A stretch of 64,000 bases of DNA from Betaproteobacteria bacterium UBA5216. Lineage in GTDB: Bacteria > Pseudomonadota > Gammaproteobacteria > Burkholderiales > SG8-41. The notes under the pieces were generated by a model. That model had not been told where the DNA came from, did not search any database, and saw only the letters and a list, made by a program, of their open reading frames with translations. Shown one piece after another: positions 26,301 through 35,186 of the stretch (position 1 is the first letter of the stretch; the number at the start of each line of letters is the position of its first letter). The stretch is taken from positions 1-64,000 of the forward strand of contig DHVE01000054.1 of NCBI GenBank assembly GCA_002412495.1. The letters are read 5' to 3'. The translations under genes were made by a program, and so were the position numbers.

Positions 26301-27596
26301 TTAGGGCTTGCGTGCACCGGCAGGGCCGATTGCGCGATAGCCGATATCCCGCCGCAGTTGCATGCCGTCAAACCGGATTTGCGCGGCAATTTCGTAGGCG
26401 CGTTTTTGCGCGGTGCGCACGTTGTGGCCGAGCGCGGTGACGCACAGTACGCGTCCGCCGCTGATGACCACATCGTTGCCCTGCAATGTTGTGCCGGCAT
26501 GAAACACGTGATAATCCTCGCCGGCTTCGCGTGATTCCGGAAGCCCGCTGATCACGTCGCCCTTGCGCGGATTGTCGGGATAACCGTGTGCGGCCAGCAC
26601 CACGCCCAGCGCCACGCGCAGATCCCATTCGGCTTCGACTTGATCGAGCGTGCCGTCGATGGCGTGTTCGATCAGGTCCACCAAATCACTCTTTAAACGC
26701 ATCATGATGGGCTGCGTTTCCGGATCGCCCATGCGGCAGTTGAATTCCAGCGTGTTGACCTTGCCATCTTTGGTGATCATCAACCCGGCATACAAAAAGC
26801 CGGTGTAGGGGATGCCGTCCTTTTCCATGCCCGCGAGCGTGGGCAAAATGACTTCGCGCATCGCGCGCGCGTGGATCGACGGCGTGACCACCGGCGCCGG
26901 CGAGTAAGCGCCCATGCCGCCGGTGTTGGGGCCGATATCGCCATCGCCCAGACGCTTGTGATCCTGACTGCTGGCGAGCGCCAGCGCGTGTTTGCCGTCG
27001 GCGAGCACGATGAAGCTGGCCTCCTCGCCTTCGAGAAAGGCTTCGATCACCACGCGCGCACCGGCCGCGCCCATTTTGTTGTCGATCAGCATCATATCGA
27101 CCGCGGCGTGCGCCTCGGCGACGTTCATCGCCACCACCACGCCTTTTCCGGCGGCGAGGCCATCGGCCTTGATCACGATGGGCGCGCCTTGCTGGTCGAT
27201 ATAGGCGTGCGCTTCTTGGGCGTCGCTGAAAGTGGCGTGAGCGGCGGTGGGTATGCCGTGACGCTTCATGAAGCTCTTGGAAAAATCCTTGGAGCTTTCG
27301 AGTTGTGCGGCAGCTTGTGTCGGGCCGAAGATGCGCAGCCCGGCGGCGCGAAAGGCATCCACCACGCCGTCGGCAAGCGGCGCTTCCGGGCCGACGACTG
27401 TCAGTAACACATTGTTTTTATTGACAAATTCTATAAGGTCGGCGGTGCGTGTCAGAGGCACATTTTCCAGACCCTTTTCGCGCGCGGTTCCCGCATTGCC
27501 GGGCGCGACATACACTTTTGAAACGCGCGGCGATTGCAACAAACGCCACGCCAGTGCATGCTCGCGACCGCCGGAACCGATAACGAGAATTTTCAT
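26301..27596 (-). CDS. purD: Phosphoribosylamine-glycine ligase PurD
   Basis: ATP-dependent ligation of glycine to phosphoribosylamine, second step of purine synthesis. 431 residues, of usual length. The N-terminal motif is KILVIGSGGREHALAWRL. The ATP-grasp region has IKADGLAAGKGVVVA, and the family signature is FNCRMGDPETQ. The ATG directly abuts the purH stop codon (no gap), which suggests coupled translation. Confidence 0.96.
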   Translation of the reverse strand: MKILVIGSGGREHALAWRLLQSPRVSKVYVAPGNAGTAREKGLENVPLTRTADLIEFVNKNNVLLTVVGPEAPLADGVVDAFRAAGLRIFGPTQAAAQLESSKDFSKSFMKRHGIPTAAHATFSDAQEAHAYIDQQGAPIVIKADGLAAGKGVVVAMNVAEAHAAVDMMLIDNKMGAAGARVVIEAFLEGEEASFIVLADGKHALALASSQDHKRLGDGDIGPNTGGMGAYSPAPVVTPSIHARAMREVILPTLAGMEKDGIPYTGFLYAGLMITKDGKVNTLEFNCRMGDPETQPIMMRLKSDLVDLIEHAIDGTLDQVEAEWDLRVALGVVLAAHGYPDNPRKGDVISGLPESREAGEDYHVFHAGTTLQGNDVVISGGRVLCVTALGHNVRTAQKRAYEIAAQIRFDGMQLRRDIGYRAIGPAGARKP

Positions 27597-29189
27597 TTAG
27601 TGTCTGAAATGTCGCACGCCGGTGTACACCATTGCGATGCCGTGTTCATCGGCCGCGGCGACCACTTCTTCATCACGGATGCTGCCGCCGGGTTGAATAA
27701 TCGCTTTCGCGCCGGCTTCGGCCACCACATCAACGCCATCGCGAAACGGGAAGAACGCGTCCGACGCCACGACGGAACCGGCTAATGTCAGCTTGGCATT
27801 GGCGGCCTTGATCGATGCAATGCGCGCGGAATCGATGCGGCTCATTTGCCCGGCACCCACGCCCAGCGTTTGCCCGTTGCCGCAGAACACGATGGCGTTG
27901 GATTTCACGTACTTGGCGACTTTCCAGGCGAACAGCAAGTCGGCGAGCTGTTGCGACGTGGGCTTGATTTGGGTGACCACTTTGACATCGGCGGCGGAAA
28001 TCACTTTGTTGTCTGCGGATTGAATCAGCAGACCGGAACCGATGCGCTTCACATCGTGCGCATTGCGGCCTTGCTCCCACGCGGTTTTGCCGTCTGACTT
28101 GACGTTATCCAGCGGGATTTCCAATACGCGCACATTCGCTTTGGCCGCGATGATTTTCAGCGCGTCGGCCGCATACGCCGGCGCGATCAACACCTCGACA
28201 AAGAGCTTGCTTACGGCTTGCATGGCCACCGCATCGAGCGGCCGGTTGAACGCCACAATGCCACCAAATGCGGACGTCGGATCGGTCGCCAACGCCTTGG
28301 CATACGCCTCGGCACAATCACGGCCCACTGCCACGCCGCACGGATTGGCGTGTTTGACGATCACGCACGCGGGTTCGTCAAACGACTTGACGCACTCCCA
28401 CGCCGCGTCGGCGTCGGCGATGTTGTTATACGAAAGTTCCTTGCCCTGTACTTGTTTGGCCGTTACCAGCGCGCCGGGCGCGGGATGCAAGTCGCGATAC
28501 AGCGCGGCGTGCTGATGCGGGTTTTCGCCGTAGCGCAAATCCTGCAGCTTGACGAAGCGCCCGTTTGATTGCGCTGGGAATTCGCTCCGTTTGCCGTCGG
28601 GCTGAAGTGCTGACAGATAATCGCTGATCGCGGCGTCGTAATTGGAGATGCGGTTGAATGCGGCCACGGCCAGCGCGAATCGCGTTTCGTCCGACAATGC
28701 GCCGCTGCGTTTGATTTCGTCCAGCACCGCCGAGTACTGCGCGGCATCGGTCACTACACCCACGCCCCGCCAATTTTTGGCTGCCGAGCGCACCATCGCC
28801 GGGCCGCCAATGTCGATGTTTTCGATCGCGTCTTCGAGCGTGCAATCGGCTTTGGCCACCGTGCTTTCGAACGGATACAGATTAACCACCAGCAAATCAA
28901 TCGTGGGAATGCCCGCGTCGGCGATAGCGCGCAGATGGGATGCCTCGTCACGCCGCGCCAGCAGTCCGCCGTGAATTTTCGGATGCAGCGTTTTCACGCG
29001 GCCATCAAGCATTTCGGGAAAACCAGTGTAGTCGGCGACTTCGATAACCTTGAGTCCGGCATCGGCGAGCAATTTTGCGGTGCCGCCGGTGGACAGCAGC
29101 GACACGCCGAGCGCGGCCAACCCGCGTGCAAATTCCACCAGTCCGGTTTTGTCAGAGACGCTGAGCAGCGCCTGTTTGATCGCGGTCAC
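27597..29189 (-). CDS. purH: Bifunctional AICAR transformylase/IMP cyclohydrolase PurH
   Basis: Last two steps of IMP synthesis, 530 residues, family-typical. The N-terminal cyclohydrolase (MGS-like) domain begins TAIKQALLSVSDKTGL and has STGGTAKLLADAG. The transformylase domain contains VKHANPCGVA with the catalytic Lys-His. The start is GTG at 29189, only two bases after the fis stop codon and without its own Shine-Dalgarno site; translational coupling to fis is likely. The frame is open upstream through fis, but that part is a shadow. Confidence 0.95.
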   Translation of the reverse strand: MTAIKQALLSVSDKTGLVEFARGLAALGVSLLSTGGTAKLLADAGLKVIEVADYTGFPEMLDGRVKTLHPKIHGGLLARRDEASHLRAIADAGIPTIDLLVVNLYPFESTVAKADCTLEDAIENIDIGGPAMVRSAAKNWRGVGVVTDAAQYSAVLDEIKRSGALSDETRFALAVAAFNRISNYDAAISDYLSALQPDGKRSEFPAQSNGRFVKLQDLRYGENPHQHAALYRDLHPAPGALVTAKQVQGKELSYNNIADADAAWECVKSFDEPACVIVKHANPCGVAVGRDCAEAYAKALATDPTSAFGGIVAFNRPLDAVAMQAVSKLFVEVLIAPAYAADALKIIAAKANVRVLEIPLDNVKSDGKTAWEQGRNAHDVKRIGSGLLIQSADNKVISAADVKVVTQIKPTSQQLADLLFAWKVAKYVKSNAIVFCGNGQTLGVGAGQMSRIDSARIASIKAANAKLTLAGSVVASDAFFPFRDGVDVVAEAGAKAIIQPGGSIRDEEVVAAADEHGIAMVYTGVRHFRH

Positions 29190-29191
29190 GG

Positions 29192-29449
29192 CTAAAACTT
29201 GATGCCGTGCGCCTTCATCTTCTTGCGCAGCGTATTGCGATTGAGCCCCAACATCTGCGCGGCATGCGTTTGATTGCCGCGCACGCGCGTTAACACCGAT
29301 TCGAGCAGCGGTTTTTCGACGCAGTTGATCACCATGTCGTACACGCCGCTCGCTTTCTCTCCGTCCAGATCCTTGAAATATCCTTCGATTGCCTTGCGCA
29401 CCGTGCGCGCCATATCGCCGTCGTTCAAGGGCCCCGTTCGATTTATCAT
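29192..29449 (-). CDS. fis: Fis-family nucleoid-associated DNA-binding protein
   Basis: 85-residue homolog of Fis, a nucleoid protein and growth-phase regulator of rRNA and other promoters. The C-terminal helix-turn-helix is complete (NQTHAAQMLGLNRNTLRKKM, residues about 60-79). The N-terminal arm is less conserved than in enterobacteria. The ATG overlaps the dusB stop in an ATGA arrangement. The dusB-fis pair is ancient and widespread in proteobacteria. Confidence 0.94.
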   Translation of the reverse strand: MINRTGPLNDGDMARTVRKAIEGYFKDLDGEKASGVYDMVINCVEKPLLESVLTRVRGNQTHAAQMLGLNRNTLRKKMKAHGIKF

Positions 29450-30453
29450 GCCGCAATATCCTCACTGTAGATCAAGTGCCGGCCACGGTACGCGAGTTCG
29501 TTGAAGAACGCGTCCACGGCCTCTAATTGTTCCTGGCAGGTTTCAAGCTGGTTCATCGCATGACGAAACGCGGCTGAACCCGCCAGCCCTTTGCTGTACC
29601 ACGAGATGTGCTTGCGAGCGACGCGCACACCGCGCTGCTCGCCGTAAAAACCGTATAGATCGTGCAGATGCGCCACCAGCACACGGTGAATTTCGCGTAC
29701 TTCCGGGGGCGGCAAATGGGTGCCCGTGTCGAGAAAATGATTGATCTCGCGAAACATCCACGGGCGACCCTGCGCTGCGCGGCCGATCATCACCGCGTCG
29801 GCCTGCGTGTATTCGAGCACGTGCTTCACCTGCTCGGGCGTGCTTATGTCGCCATTGGCGATCACTGGTATGCCAATTTGCGATTTCACTTCGGCGATGG
29901 TGTCGTACTCGGCCTCGCCGGAAAAACCACACGCGCGCGTGCGCCCGTGTATCGCCAAAGCCTGGATGCCGGATTTTTCGGCGATCTTCGCCACCGTGAC
30001 CGCGTTGCGGCTGCCCTGATCCCAGCCGGTGCGTATTTTCAACGTCACCGGCACGTCCACTGCATTGACCACGGCATCAAGGATGCGGCCGACCAGCGGC
30101 TCGTCTTTTAATAGCGCGGAGCCGGCCATCACGTTGCATACTTTTTTTGCCGGGCAACCCATGTTGATGTCGATGATCTGCGCGCCGTTGTCGACATTAA
30201 AGCGCGCGGCATCGGCGAGCATTTGCGGATCGGCGCCGGCAATTTGCACGGAGATCGGATCGACTTCGCCTTCGTGGTCCGCGCGGCGGCGGGTTTTTTC
30301 AGAGCCCCACAGCAGCGAGTTGCTTGCCACCATTTCTGACACCGCCATGCCCGCGCCCATTTGTTTGCACAATTGACGGAACGGCCGGTCAGTCACGCCC
30401 GCCATCGGCGCCACTACCAGCTTGTTCTTCAATTTGTGTTTGCCGATTTGCAT
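29446..30453 (-). CDS. dusB: tRNA-dihydrouridine synthase DusB
   Basis: FMN enzyme that reduces uridine to dihydrouridine in tRNA D-loops. 335 residues. Motifs: KLVVAPMAGVTDRPFR at residue 12, INMGCPAKKV with the catalytic Cys near 100, and IHGRTRACGFSG. The start at 30453 (MQIGKHKLKNK) is normal. It is the first gene of the dusB-fis-purH-purD-hemF run; the promoter must lie in the 374-base gap upstream. Confidence 0.95.
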   Translation of the reverse strand: MQIGKHKLKNKLVVAPMAGVTDRPFRQLCKQMGAGMAVSEMVASNSLLWGSEKTRRRADHEGEVDPISVQIAGADPQMLADAARFNVDNGAQIIDINMGCPAKKVCNVMAGSALLKDEPLVGRILDAVVNAVDVPVTLKIRTGWDQGSRNAVTVAKIAEKSGIQALAIHGRTRACGFSGEAEYDTIAEVKSQIGIPVIANGDISTPEQVKHVLEYTQADAVMIGRAAQGRPWMFREINHFLDTGTHLPPPEVREIHRVLVAHLHDLYGFYGEQRGVRVARKHISWYSKGLAGSAAFRHAMNQLETCQEQLEAVDAFFNELAYRGRHLIYSEDIAA

Positions 30454-30827
30454 GCGCGCGATGTTTCAATAAGCCAATGCAGGGAGGACGCGATTCTAAT
30501 ACCGCGTTCGTGGCGCGCAAAGCGGAAATTGATTAATTTTTGCGCACCATCGGTATCCTCGGCGTACATGCGACACTGCCCCATGCCAGGTCACAGAAAC
30601 TCGTTATAAACCCAGATACTTACCGGTCATTGTTCGCGCGCCACATGCGCACATTACGCTATGCGTTTGCGCGGAGTGGTCTTTTGAATTGGCGAGCGCT
30701 TATGCGCAAAAAAATTTCGTCCGCCATCTTGCAAACAGCCGCCGTTGTGGTATGCGGCGAAACAGTAAGAGCCGCGCGGATTTTATTAACCGCGCGCACC
30801 GAAGATCATGCGCCGCGCGAAAAAAGT
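30454..30827. other. Intergenic region with duplicated gene tail and hairpin
   Basis: 374 bases between dusB and the UbiH-like gene, both on the minus strand. Near its right side it contains a second copy of the last codons of the UbiH-like gene (30786-30817). A 7-bp hairpin (CGCGCGG, 30773-30779, with CCGCGCG, 30790-30796; 10-base AT-rich loop) overlaps the stop of that copy. A plus-strand open frame across the region is not convincing. The dusB promoter should lie within the rest; no clear consensus was seen. Confidence 0.6.
30786..30817 (-). repeat. Second copy of the UbiH-like C-terminal tail
   Basis: 32 bases that repeat 30828-30859 with five differences. Both copies read RRMIFGARG followed by TAA, and every difference within the codons is synonymous. 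This copy lies 42 bases downstream of the one used by the gene. Confidence 0.8.
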
Positions 30828-32042
30828 TTACCCTCGCGCGCCGAAGATCATACGTCGCGCGACATAGTTTCGCGCGGGTGCGATGCTGCCGAGCAAGGTC
30901 ATGCCCGCGCCGCGTGCGATATCCAGCGGCATAAAATCATTGGAAAATAATCGCACCAAACTGTGCGTGGCCGCGATGGTGGCGTAACGGTCAACGCGCC
31001 GGTCTGCGTGATACTGGCGCAGCAACGCAGGATCCAATAGTGTTTGCACCGTGCCGGTGCGTAAAACTTGCGCCAGCTCCCACGCATCACGCAATCCGAG
31101 ATTCAGGCCCTGCCCCGCCACCGGATGCAAGGTTTGCGCCGCGTTGCCAATGGTTACCAGGCCCGGTTGCGGCGTGGCGCCGGCGCCGAGGCGCAGTGTG
31201 AGCGGATGACATGCGCGCTGCGTAACGTCCGAGACGTGGGTAAACGCGCCCAAGCGTCCGCCAAACGCGTCGCGCAATGCCGCAAGAAATACTGTTGTAT
31301 CGGCTTCGCGCAGTGCGGCCGCGCGTTCTGGTGCGAGCGTCCACACCAGTGCCATCTCGTCTCCGAATGGTAGTAACGCCAGTGGTCCGTCATGCGTGAA
31401 GCGCTCGTAGGCCACATTGGCATGGGGCCGTGACGTGCGCACGCGCGCGGTGAGTGCTTGCTGCGCGTAGTCGATTATCTTGGGCGGCGCGAGGCCGGCG
31501 ATGTCGCCACCATCGGCGATTACCACCAGATGCGCAGTGAGTTGGTTCAATGCCCCGTCCTGTATATAACCGAGGTACTGCCGGTCGCCGTCGCGCGACA
31601 GTGCCGCGGCACGTGCGCCCGCGCGGAAATCAGTTACCGTGCGCCGCGCAGCCTGCACCAGTGAGTTGTAAATATCATTAAAATCAAATACATATCCCAA
31701 GTGTGCCACGCCGGCATCCGCGGCACTGAAGGCCATGCGACCGAAGCCGCCGCGCTGCGAGACGTGAACGCCGTTGATCGTGCTATGTACGCCTGCGCGT
31801 GTGAGGGCGTCCCACGCGTCAAGTCTTTCCAGCAACAGGCGGCTGCCGTGCGACAACGCGATTGGACGTGGCTCGCGCGCAGCGGCCAGGTCGTGCGGCG
31901 CGTGTTCGCCGCGCGATTCAAGTACGGTGACGCGTAAATTGCCGCCGTGCGATGTAAGCGCCAGTGCCAGCGCTGCGCCCACCGGACCGCCGCCGACAAT
32001 GACGATGTCTGTGTCAGTTGTCACTGTGGTATCGACGCTCAT
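30828..32042 (-). CDS. UbiH/Coq6-family FAD monooxygenase
   Basis: 404-residue class A flavin hydroxylase of the UbiH/UbiF/VisC group, probably one of the ring hydroxylases of ubiquinone synthesis. N-terminal FAD motif: IVGGGPVGAALALAL near residue 13. The second FAD motif is GNAAQTLHPVAGQGLNLG (family usually AAHTLHP; here Gln replaces His). Which ring carbon it hydroxylates cannot be told. The ATG at 32042 is chosen; the frame is open upstream into pepP but that part is not UbiH-like. It is 23 bases after pepP. Confidence 0.88.
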   Translation of the reverse strand: MSVDTTVTTDTDIVIVGGGPVGAALALALTSHGGNLRVTVLESRGEHAPHDLAAAREPRPIALSHGSRLLLERLDAWDALTRAGVHSTINGVHVSQRGGFGRMAFSAADAGVAHLGYVFDFNDIYNSLVQAARRTVTDFRAGARAAALSRDGDRQYLGYIQDGALNQLTAHLVVIADGGDIAGLAPPKIIDYAQQALTARVRTSRPHANVAYERFTHDGPLALLPFGDEMALVWTLAPERAAALREADTTVFLAALRDAFGGRLGAFTHVSDVTQRACHPLTLRLGAGATPQPGLVTIGNAAQTLHPVAGQGLNLGLRDAWELAQVLRTGTVQTLLDPALLRQYHADRRVDRYATIAATHSLVRLFSNDFMPLDIARGAGMTLLGSIAPARNYVARRMIFGARG

Positions 32043-32065
32043 CGCAATCTGCGTATTCAGCGCAT

Positions 32066-33367
32066 TTAGCGCGAGGCCATCACGGCTTCGATATCTTGCA
32101 CCGACTTGGGCGCGGCGCGCGTGAGGATTTCGCAACCGGCTTCGGTCACCACGACATCGTCTTCGATACGCACGCCGATATTGGCAAAAGCTTCGGGCAC
32201 GCCCGCGCCGGGGCGGATATAACAGCCCGGCTCCACCGTCAGCACCATGCCCGGCACTAGCGCACGCCATTGTCCATCGAGCTTGTAGTCGCCCGCGTCA
32301 TGCACGTCGAGTCCCAGCCAGTGGCCGGTGCGATGCATATAAAACTGGCGATAGGTTTCTTTTTCCAGCGCTTCCTGCAAGCTGCCGCCGAGCAGTTTTA
32401 AATCGATGAAGCCTTGCGCCAGCACTTTGACGGCCGCATCGTGCGGCGCGTTCCAGGTGTTGCCTGCCCGGACTTCGGCGATGGCCGCGGCTTGTGCGGC
32501 CAGCACCAGTTCATACACTGCTTTTTGCGGGCCGCTGAAACGGCCGTTCACCGGGAACGTGCGCGTGATGTCCGATGCGTAACCATCGAGTTCGCAACCG
32601 GCGTCGATCAGCAGCAGGTCGCCGTCTTTCAGGGGCGCATCGTTGCTCACGTAATGCAGCACGCAGGCATTCGCACCGGACGCCACGATGGAGGTATACG
32701 CGGGCGACTGCGCGCCGTGACGGCGGAATTCATGCAGCAACTCGGCTTCGATCAGGTACTCAGTGCCGCCCGCGCGCGCGGCGCGCATCGCGCGCAGGTG
32801 CGCACCGGTGGAAATGTCGGCGGCGCGGCGCATGGTATTCAGTTCGTCGGCATCCTTGATCAGCCGCAATTCGTCGAGCAGCGTGTGCACGTCGGCGATG
32901 TCCCGCGGCGCGGCCACACCGGTGCGGGCGCGGCCGCGCACCTCATTTACCCAGCCCAGCAGGCGAGCATCCCACGCGTTGTCGCCGCCGAGGTGCGCGT
33001 ACACCGCCGGTTGATCGGCGAGCAGATCGGGCATACGCTTGTCGAGTTCAGCGATCGAATACGTTTCATCAAAGGCGAAGGTTTCCCTGGCCGCCGCCGG
33101 CCCAAATCGAAAGCCGTCCCAGATTTCGCGTTCTTCGTTTTTTTCGCGGCAAAACAGCAGATGGCGCGGCTTTTCGCCGGCGACGATGACGAGCACTGCT
33201 TCCGGTTCGGTAAATCCGGTGAGATGGTAAAAATAGCTGTCGTAGCGATACGGATAATGCGCGTCACGATTGCGCGTGCGCTCGGGCGCGGTGGGCACGA
33301 TGGCTACGCCATGGCCAATCAGTTGCGCGAGCTTTGCGCGGCGGCGGATATACGGGGCGGTGTTCAT
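32066..33367 (-). CDS. pepP: Xaa-Pro aminopeptidase PepP
   Basis: Metallopeptidase that removes an N-terminal residue before proline, 433 residues. The pita-bread metal ligands are visible: DAGCELDGYASDITRTFP (two Asp), HRTGHWLGLDVHD (His), TVEPGCYI (Glu) and GVRIEDDVVV (Glu). The N-terminal domain contains the typical YRYDSYFYHLTGF. It is located between murU and the UbiH-like gene, an order I associate with betaproteobacteria. Confidence 0.95.
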   Translation of the reverse strand: MNTAPYIRRRAKLAQLIGHGVAIVPTAPERTRNRDAHYPYRYDSYFYHLTGFTEPEAVLVIVAGEKPRHLLFCREKNEEREIWDGFRFGPAAARETFAFDETYSIAELDKRMPDLLADQPAVYAHLGGDNAWDARLLGWVNEVRGRARTGVAAPRDIADVHTLLDELRLIKDADELNTMRRAADISTGAHLRAMRAARAGGTEYLIEAELLHEFRRHGAQSPAYTSIVASGANACVLHYVSNDAPLKDGDLLLIDAGCELDGYASDITRTFPVNGRFSGPQKAVYELVLAAQAAAIAEVRAGNTWNAPHDAAVKVLAQGFIDLKLLGGSLQEALEKETYRQFYMHRTGHWLGLDVHDAGDYKLDGQWRALVPGMVLTVEPGCYIRPGAGVPEAFANIGVRIEDDVVVTEAGCEILTRAAPKSVQDIEAVMASR

Positions 33368-33377
33368 GTTGTCTTGA

Positions 33378-34067
33378 TTATAGCGCCCGTGGGTGACGCG
33401 TCAGCCGGGCGTCCAGCGTCGCCAGCCGTTGCGGCGTGCCGACATCATTCCACTCACCGCGAAAGTGCTCGCCCGATACACGGCCGTCGGCGATGGGGCT
33501 CGCAAGCTGTGCGGCAAGCCGGGCCTTGGCGCCCCGCACAATGTCCGAGAACAGCGCCGGATGGTAGGCGCCAATACCGCTAAACGTCAGACGTTCGCCA
33601 TCGCTGGTGACCACGCGCCCGCGCAATCCAAAATCGCCGGCGGGATGATGTTCGGGGTTGTCGACCAGAACCAGATGCACGGGCTGGCTTGCCGACAAGT
33701 TTCGCGCGCGCGCCACAAGGTTTGCAAAGTCGTAGTCGCTGTAAACGTCGCTGTTGACCACCAGAAACGGCTGATTATCCAGTAGCGGCAGCGCCCATGC
33801 GATGCCGCCGGCTGTCTCCAGCGCCTCGCGCTCGAAGGAATAGACGATTTTCACGCCATCGGCGGCGCCATCGCCCAAGGCGGCTTCAATTTGCTCCGCC
33901 AGATGCGACACATTCACCACCAGATCGGTCACGCCGGCGCGCTTCAGTCGCTCGATCACCCAGCCGATCAATGGTTTGCCGCCAACCTGCAGCAATGGTT
34001 TGGGCGTGGTGTCGGTCAGCGGCCGCATGCGCTCGCCACGGCCCGCCGCCAGGATCATCGCTTTCAT
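33378..34067 (-). CDS. murU: N-acetylmuramate alpha-1-phosphate uridylyltransferase MurU
   Basis: 229-residue sugar-nucleotide transferase of the peptidoglycan recycling route that bypasses MurA. The N-terminal nucleotide motif is ILAAGRGERMRPLTDTTPKP, followed by GGKPLIGWVIERL. The next gene, 7 bases upstream, is the matching kinase AmgK, which supports MurU over other nucleotidyltransferases. The ATG at 34067 starts exactly at the conserved MKAMILAAG. Confidence 0.93.
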   Translation of the reverse strand: MKAMILAAGRGERMRPLTDTTPKPLLQVGGKPLIGWVIERLKRAGVTDLVVNVSHLAEQIEAALGDGAADGVKIVYSFEREALETAGGIAWALPLLDNQPFLVVNSDVYSDYDFANLVARARNLSASQPVHLVLVDNPEHHPAGDFGLRGRVVTSDGERLTFSGIGAYHPALFSDIVRGAKARLAAQLASPIADGRVSGEHFRGEWNDVGTPQRLATLDARLTRHPRAL

Positions 34068-34074
34068 GGGCTGA

Positions 34075-35082
34075 TTAAAACGTATAGCCGATGCCGGGCG
34101 CACGGCCTTCGAGTTCGTCGAGCAACTTTGCGAAGGGCCCCAATTCGCGATAGCGCGTGCTTACTTTGCGTGCATATTCGATGAAGCGCGGCGTGTCTTT
34201 CAGGTAATGCGGCTTGCCGTCGCGGTAGTTGATACGCGCAAAGATGCCCAGCACTTTGATGTGGCGTTGCAGGCCCATCCATTCGAAATCGCGCCAGAAC
34301 GTGGCGAAATCCTCGTTTACGGGCAGACCGGCGGCCTTGGCGCGCTCCCAATAACGGATCACCCAGTCGAGTTCGCGTTCCTCGGGCCAACTGATAAAGG
34401 CATCACGAAACAATGATGCGACGTCGTAAGTGATCGGTCCATAGACCGCATCCTGAAAATCCAGCACGCCCGGATTCGGCGTGGAAAACATCAGGTTGCG
34501 CGGCATGTAGTCACGGTGCACATAAACGCGGGGCTGGGCCAGCGCGGCGTCAATCAGGCGTTTGGCAACGTCGTCAAAAACCTTGCGCTGCACCGCGGAT
34601 AACGTTGTTTGCAGGTGCTTATCCACATACCAGTCCGGGAACAGATCGATTTCGCGCCGAAGCAGCGCCGCATCATACGGGGGCAATACGCCGGGCTGGC
34701 TGGCGCGCTGCCAGGCAATCAAGGCGTCTATGGCATCGCTGAAACAGGCGTCCGGATTGCTGGCATCAAAACCATTCAGAAAGGTGGTGGTGCCCAGGTC
34801 GCTTAACAGCAAGAAACCGCGGTCGAGATCCTGCGCCACGATTTGTGGCACGTTCAGGCCGGCGGCCTGCATCAACCCGGCTACCCGAACAAAAGGCCGG
34901 CAATCCTCCTGTGGCGATGGTGCATCCATCGCGATCCAGGTATTCCCTTGGGCTGTAATGCGAAAATACCGGCGGAAACTGGCATCCGCCGAAGCAGGCG
35001 CAAGGGAAAACGTGTTTGCTTTGAAGAAGTTACCCGCGAGCCATGCGTGTAGCTCCGTCAGCCGGGCATCTTTTTCAGTCAA
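34075..35082 (-). CDS. amgK: N-acetylmuramate/N-acetylglucosamine kinase AmgK
   Basis: Anomeric sugar kinase with an aminoglycoside-phosphotransferase fold, about 335 residues. Motifs: ASADASFRRYFRI near the start, VHRDYMPRNLMF (catalytic Asp) and LDFQDAVYGPITYDVASL (metal Asp). Together with MurU it recycles cell-wall sugars to UDP-MurNAc. I chose TTG 35082 because LTEKDARLTELHAWL then resembles known AmgK N-termini. An ATG at 35160 is possible but leaves only 26 bases to the divergent lptD start. Confidence 0.88.
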   Translation of the reverse strand: MTEKDARLTELHAWLAGNFFKANTFSLAPASADASFRRYFRITAQGNTWIAMDAPSPQEDCRPFVRVAGLMQAAGLNVPQIVAQDLDRGFLLLSDLGTTTFLNGFDASNPDACFSDAIDALIAWQRASQPGVLPPYDAALLRREIDLFPDWYVDKHLQTTLSAVQRKVFDDVAKRLIDAALAQPRVYVHRDYMPRNLMFSTPNPGVLDFQDAVYGPITYDVASLFRDAFISWPEERELDWVIRYWERAKAAGLPVNEDFATFWRDFEWMGLQRHIKVLGIFARINYRDGKPHYLKDTPRFIEYARKVSTRYRELGPFAKLLDELEGRAPGIGYTF

Positions 35083-35186
35083 AGCTTGGATTGCCTTAAG
35101 TTGGGATTTATGCGATTTTAGCACTTCGTCCCGCAGCGTCCCCAACGCCGAAATCCGCATCCGAACATCCGTCACGCCTATTGTTA

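Noticed and set aside
30540..30950. Plus-strand ORF of 136 codons
   Set aside because: It overlaps the UbiH-like gene end, has no ribosome binding site and no family resemblance; the arginine-rich product is typical of a frame shadow in GC-rich DNA.
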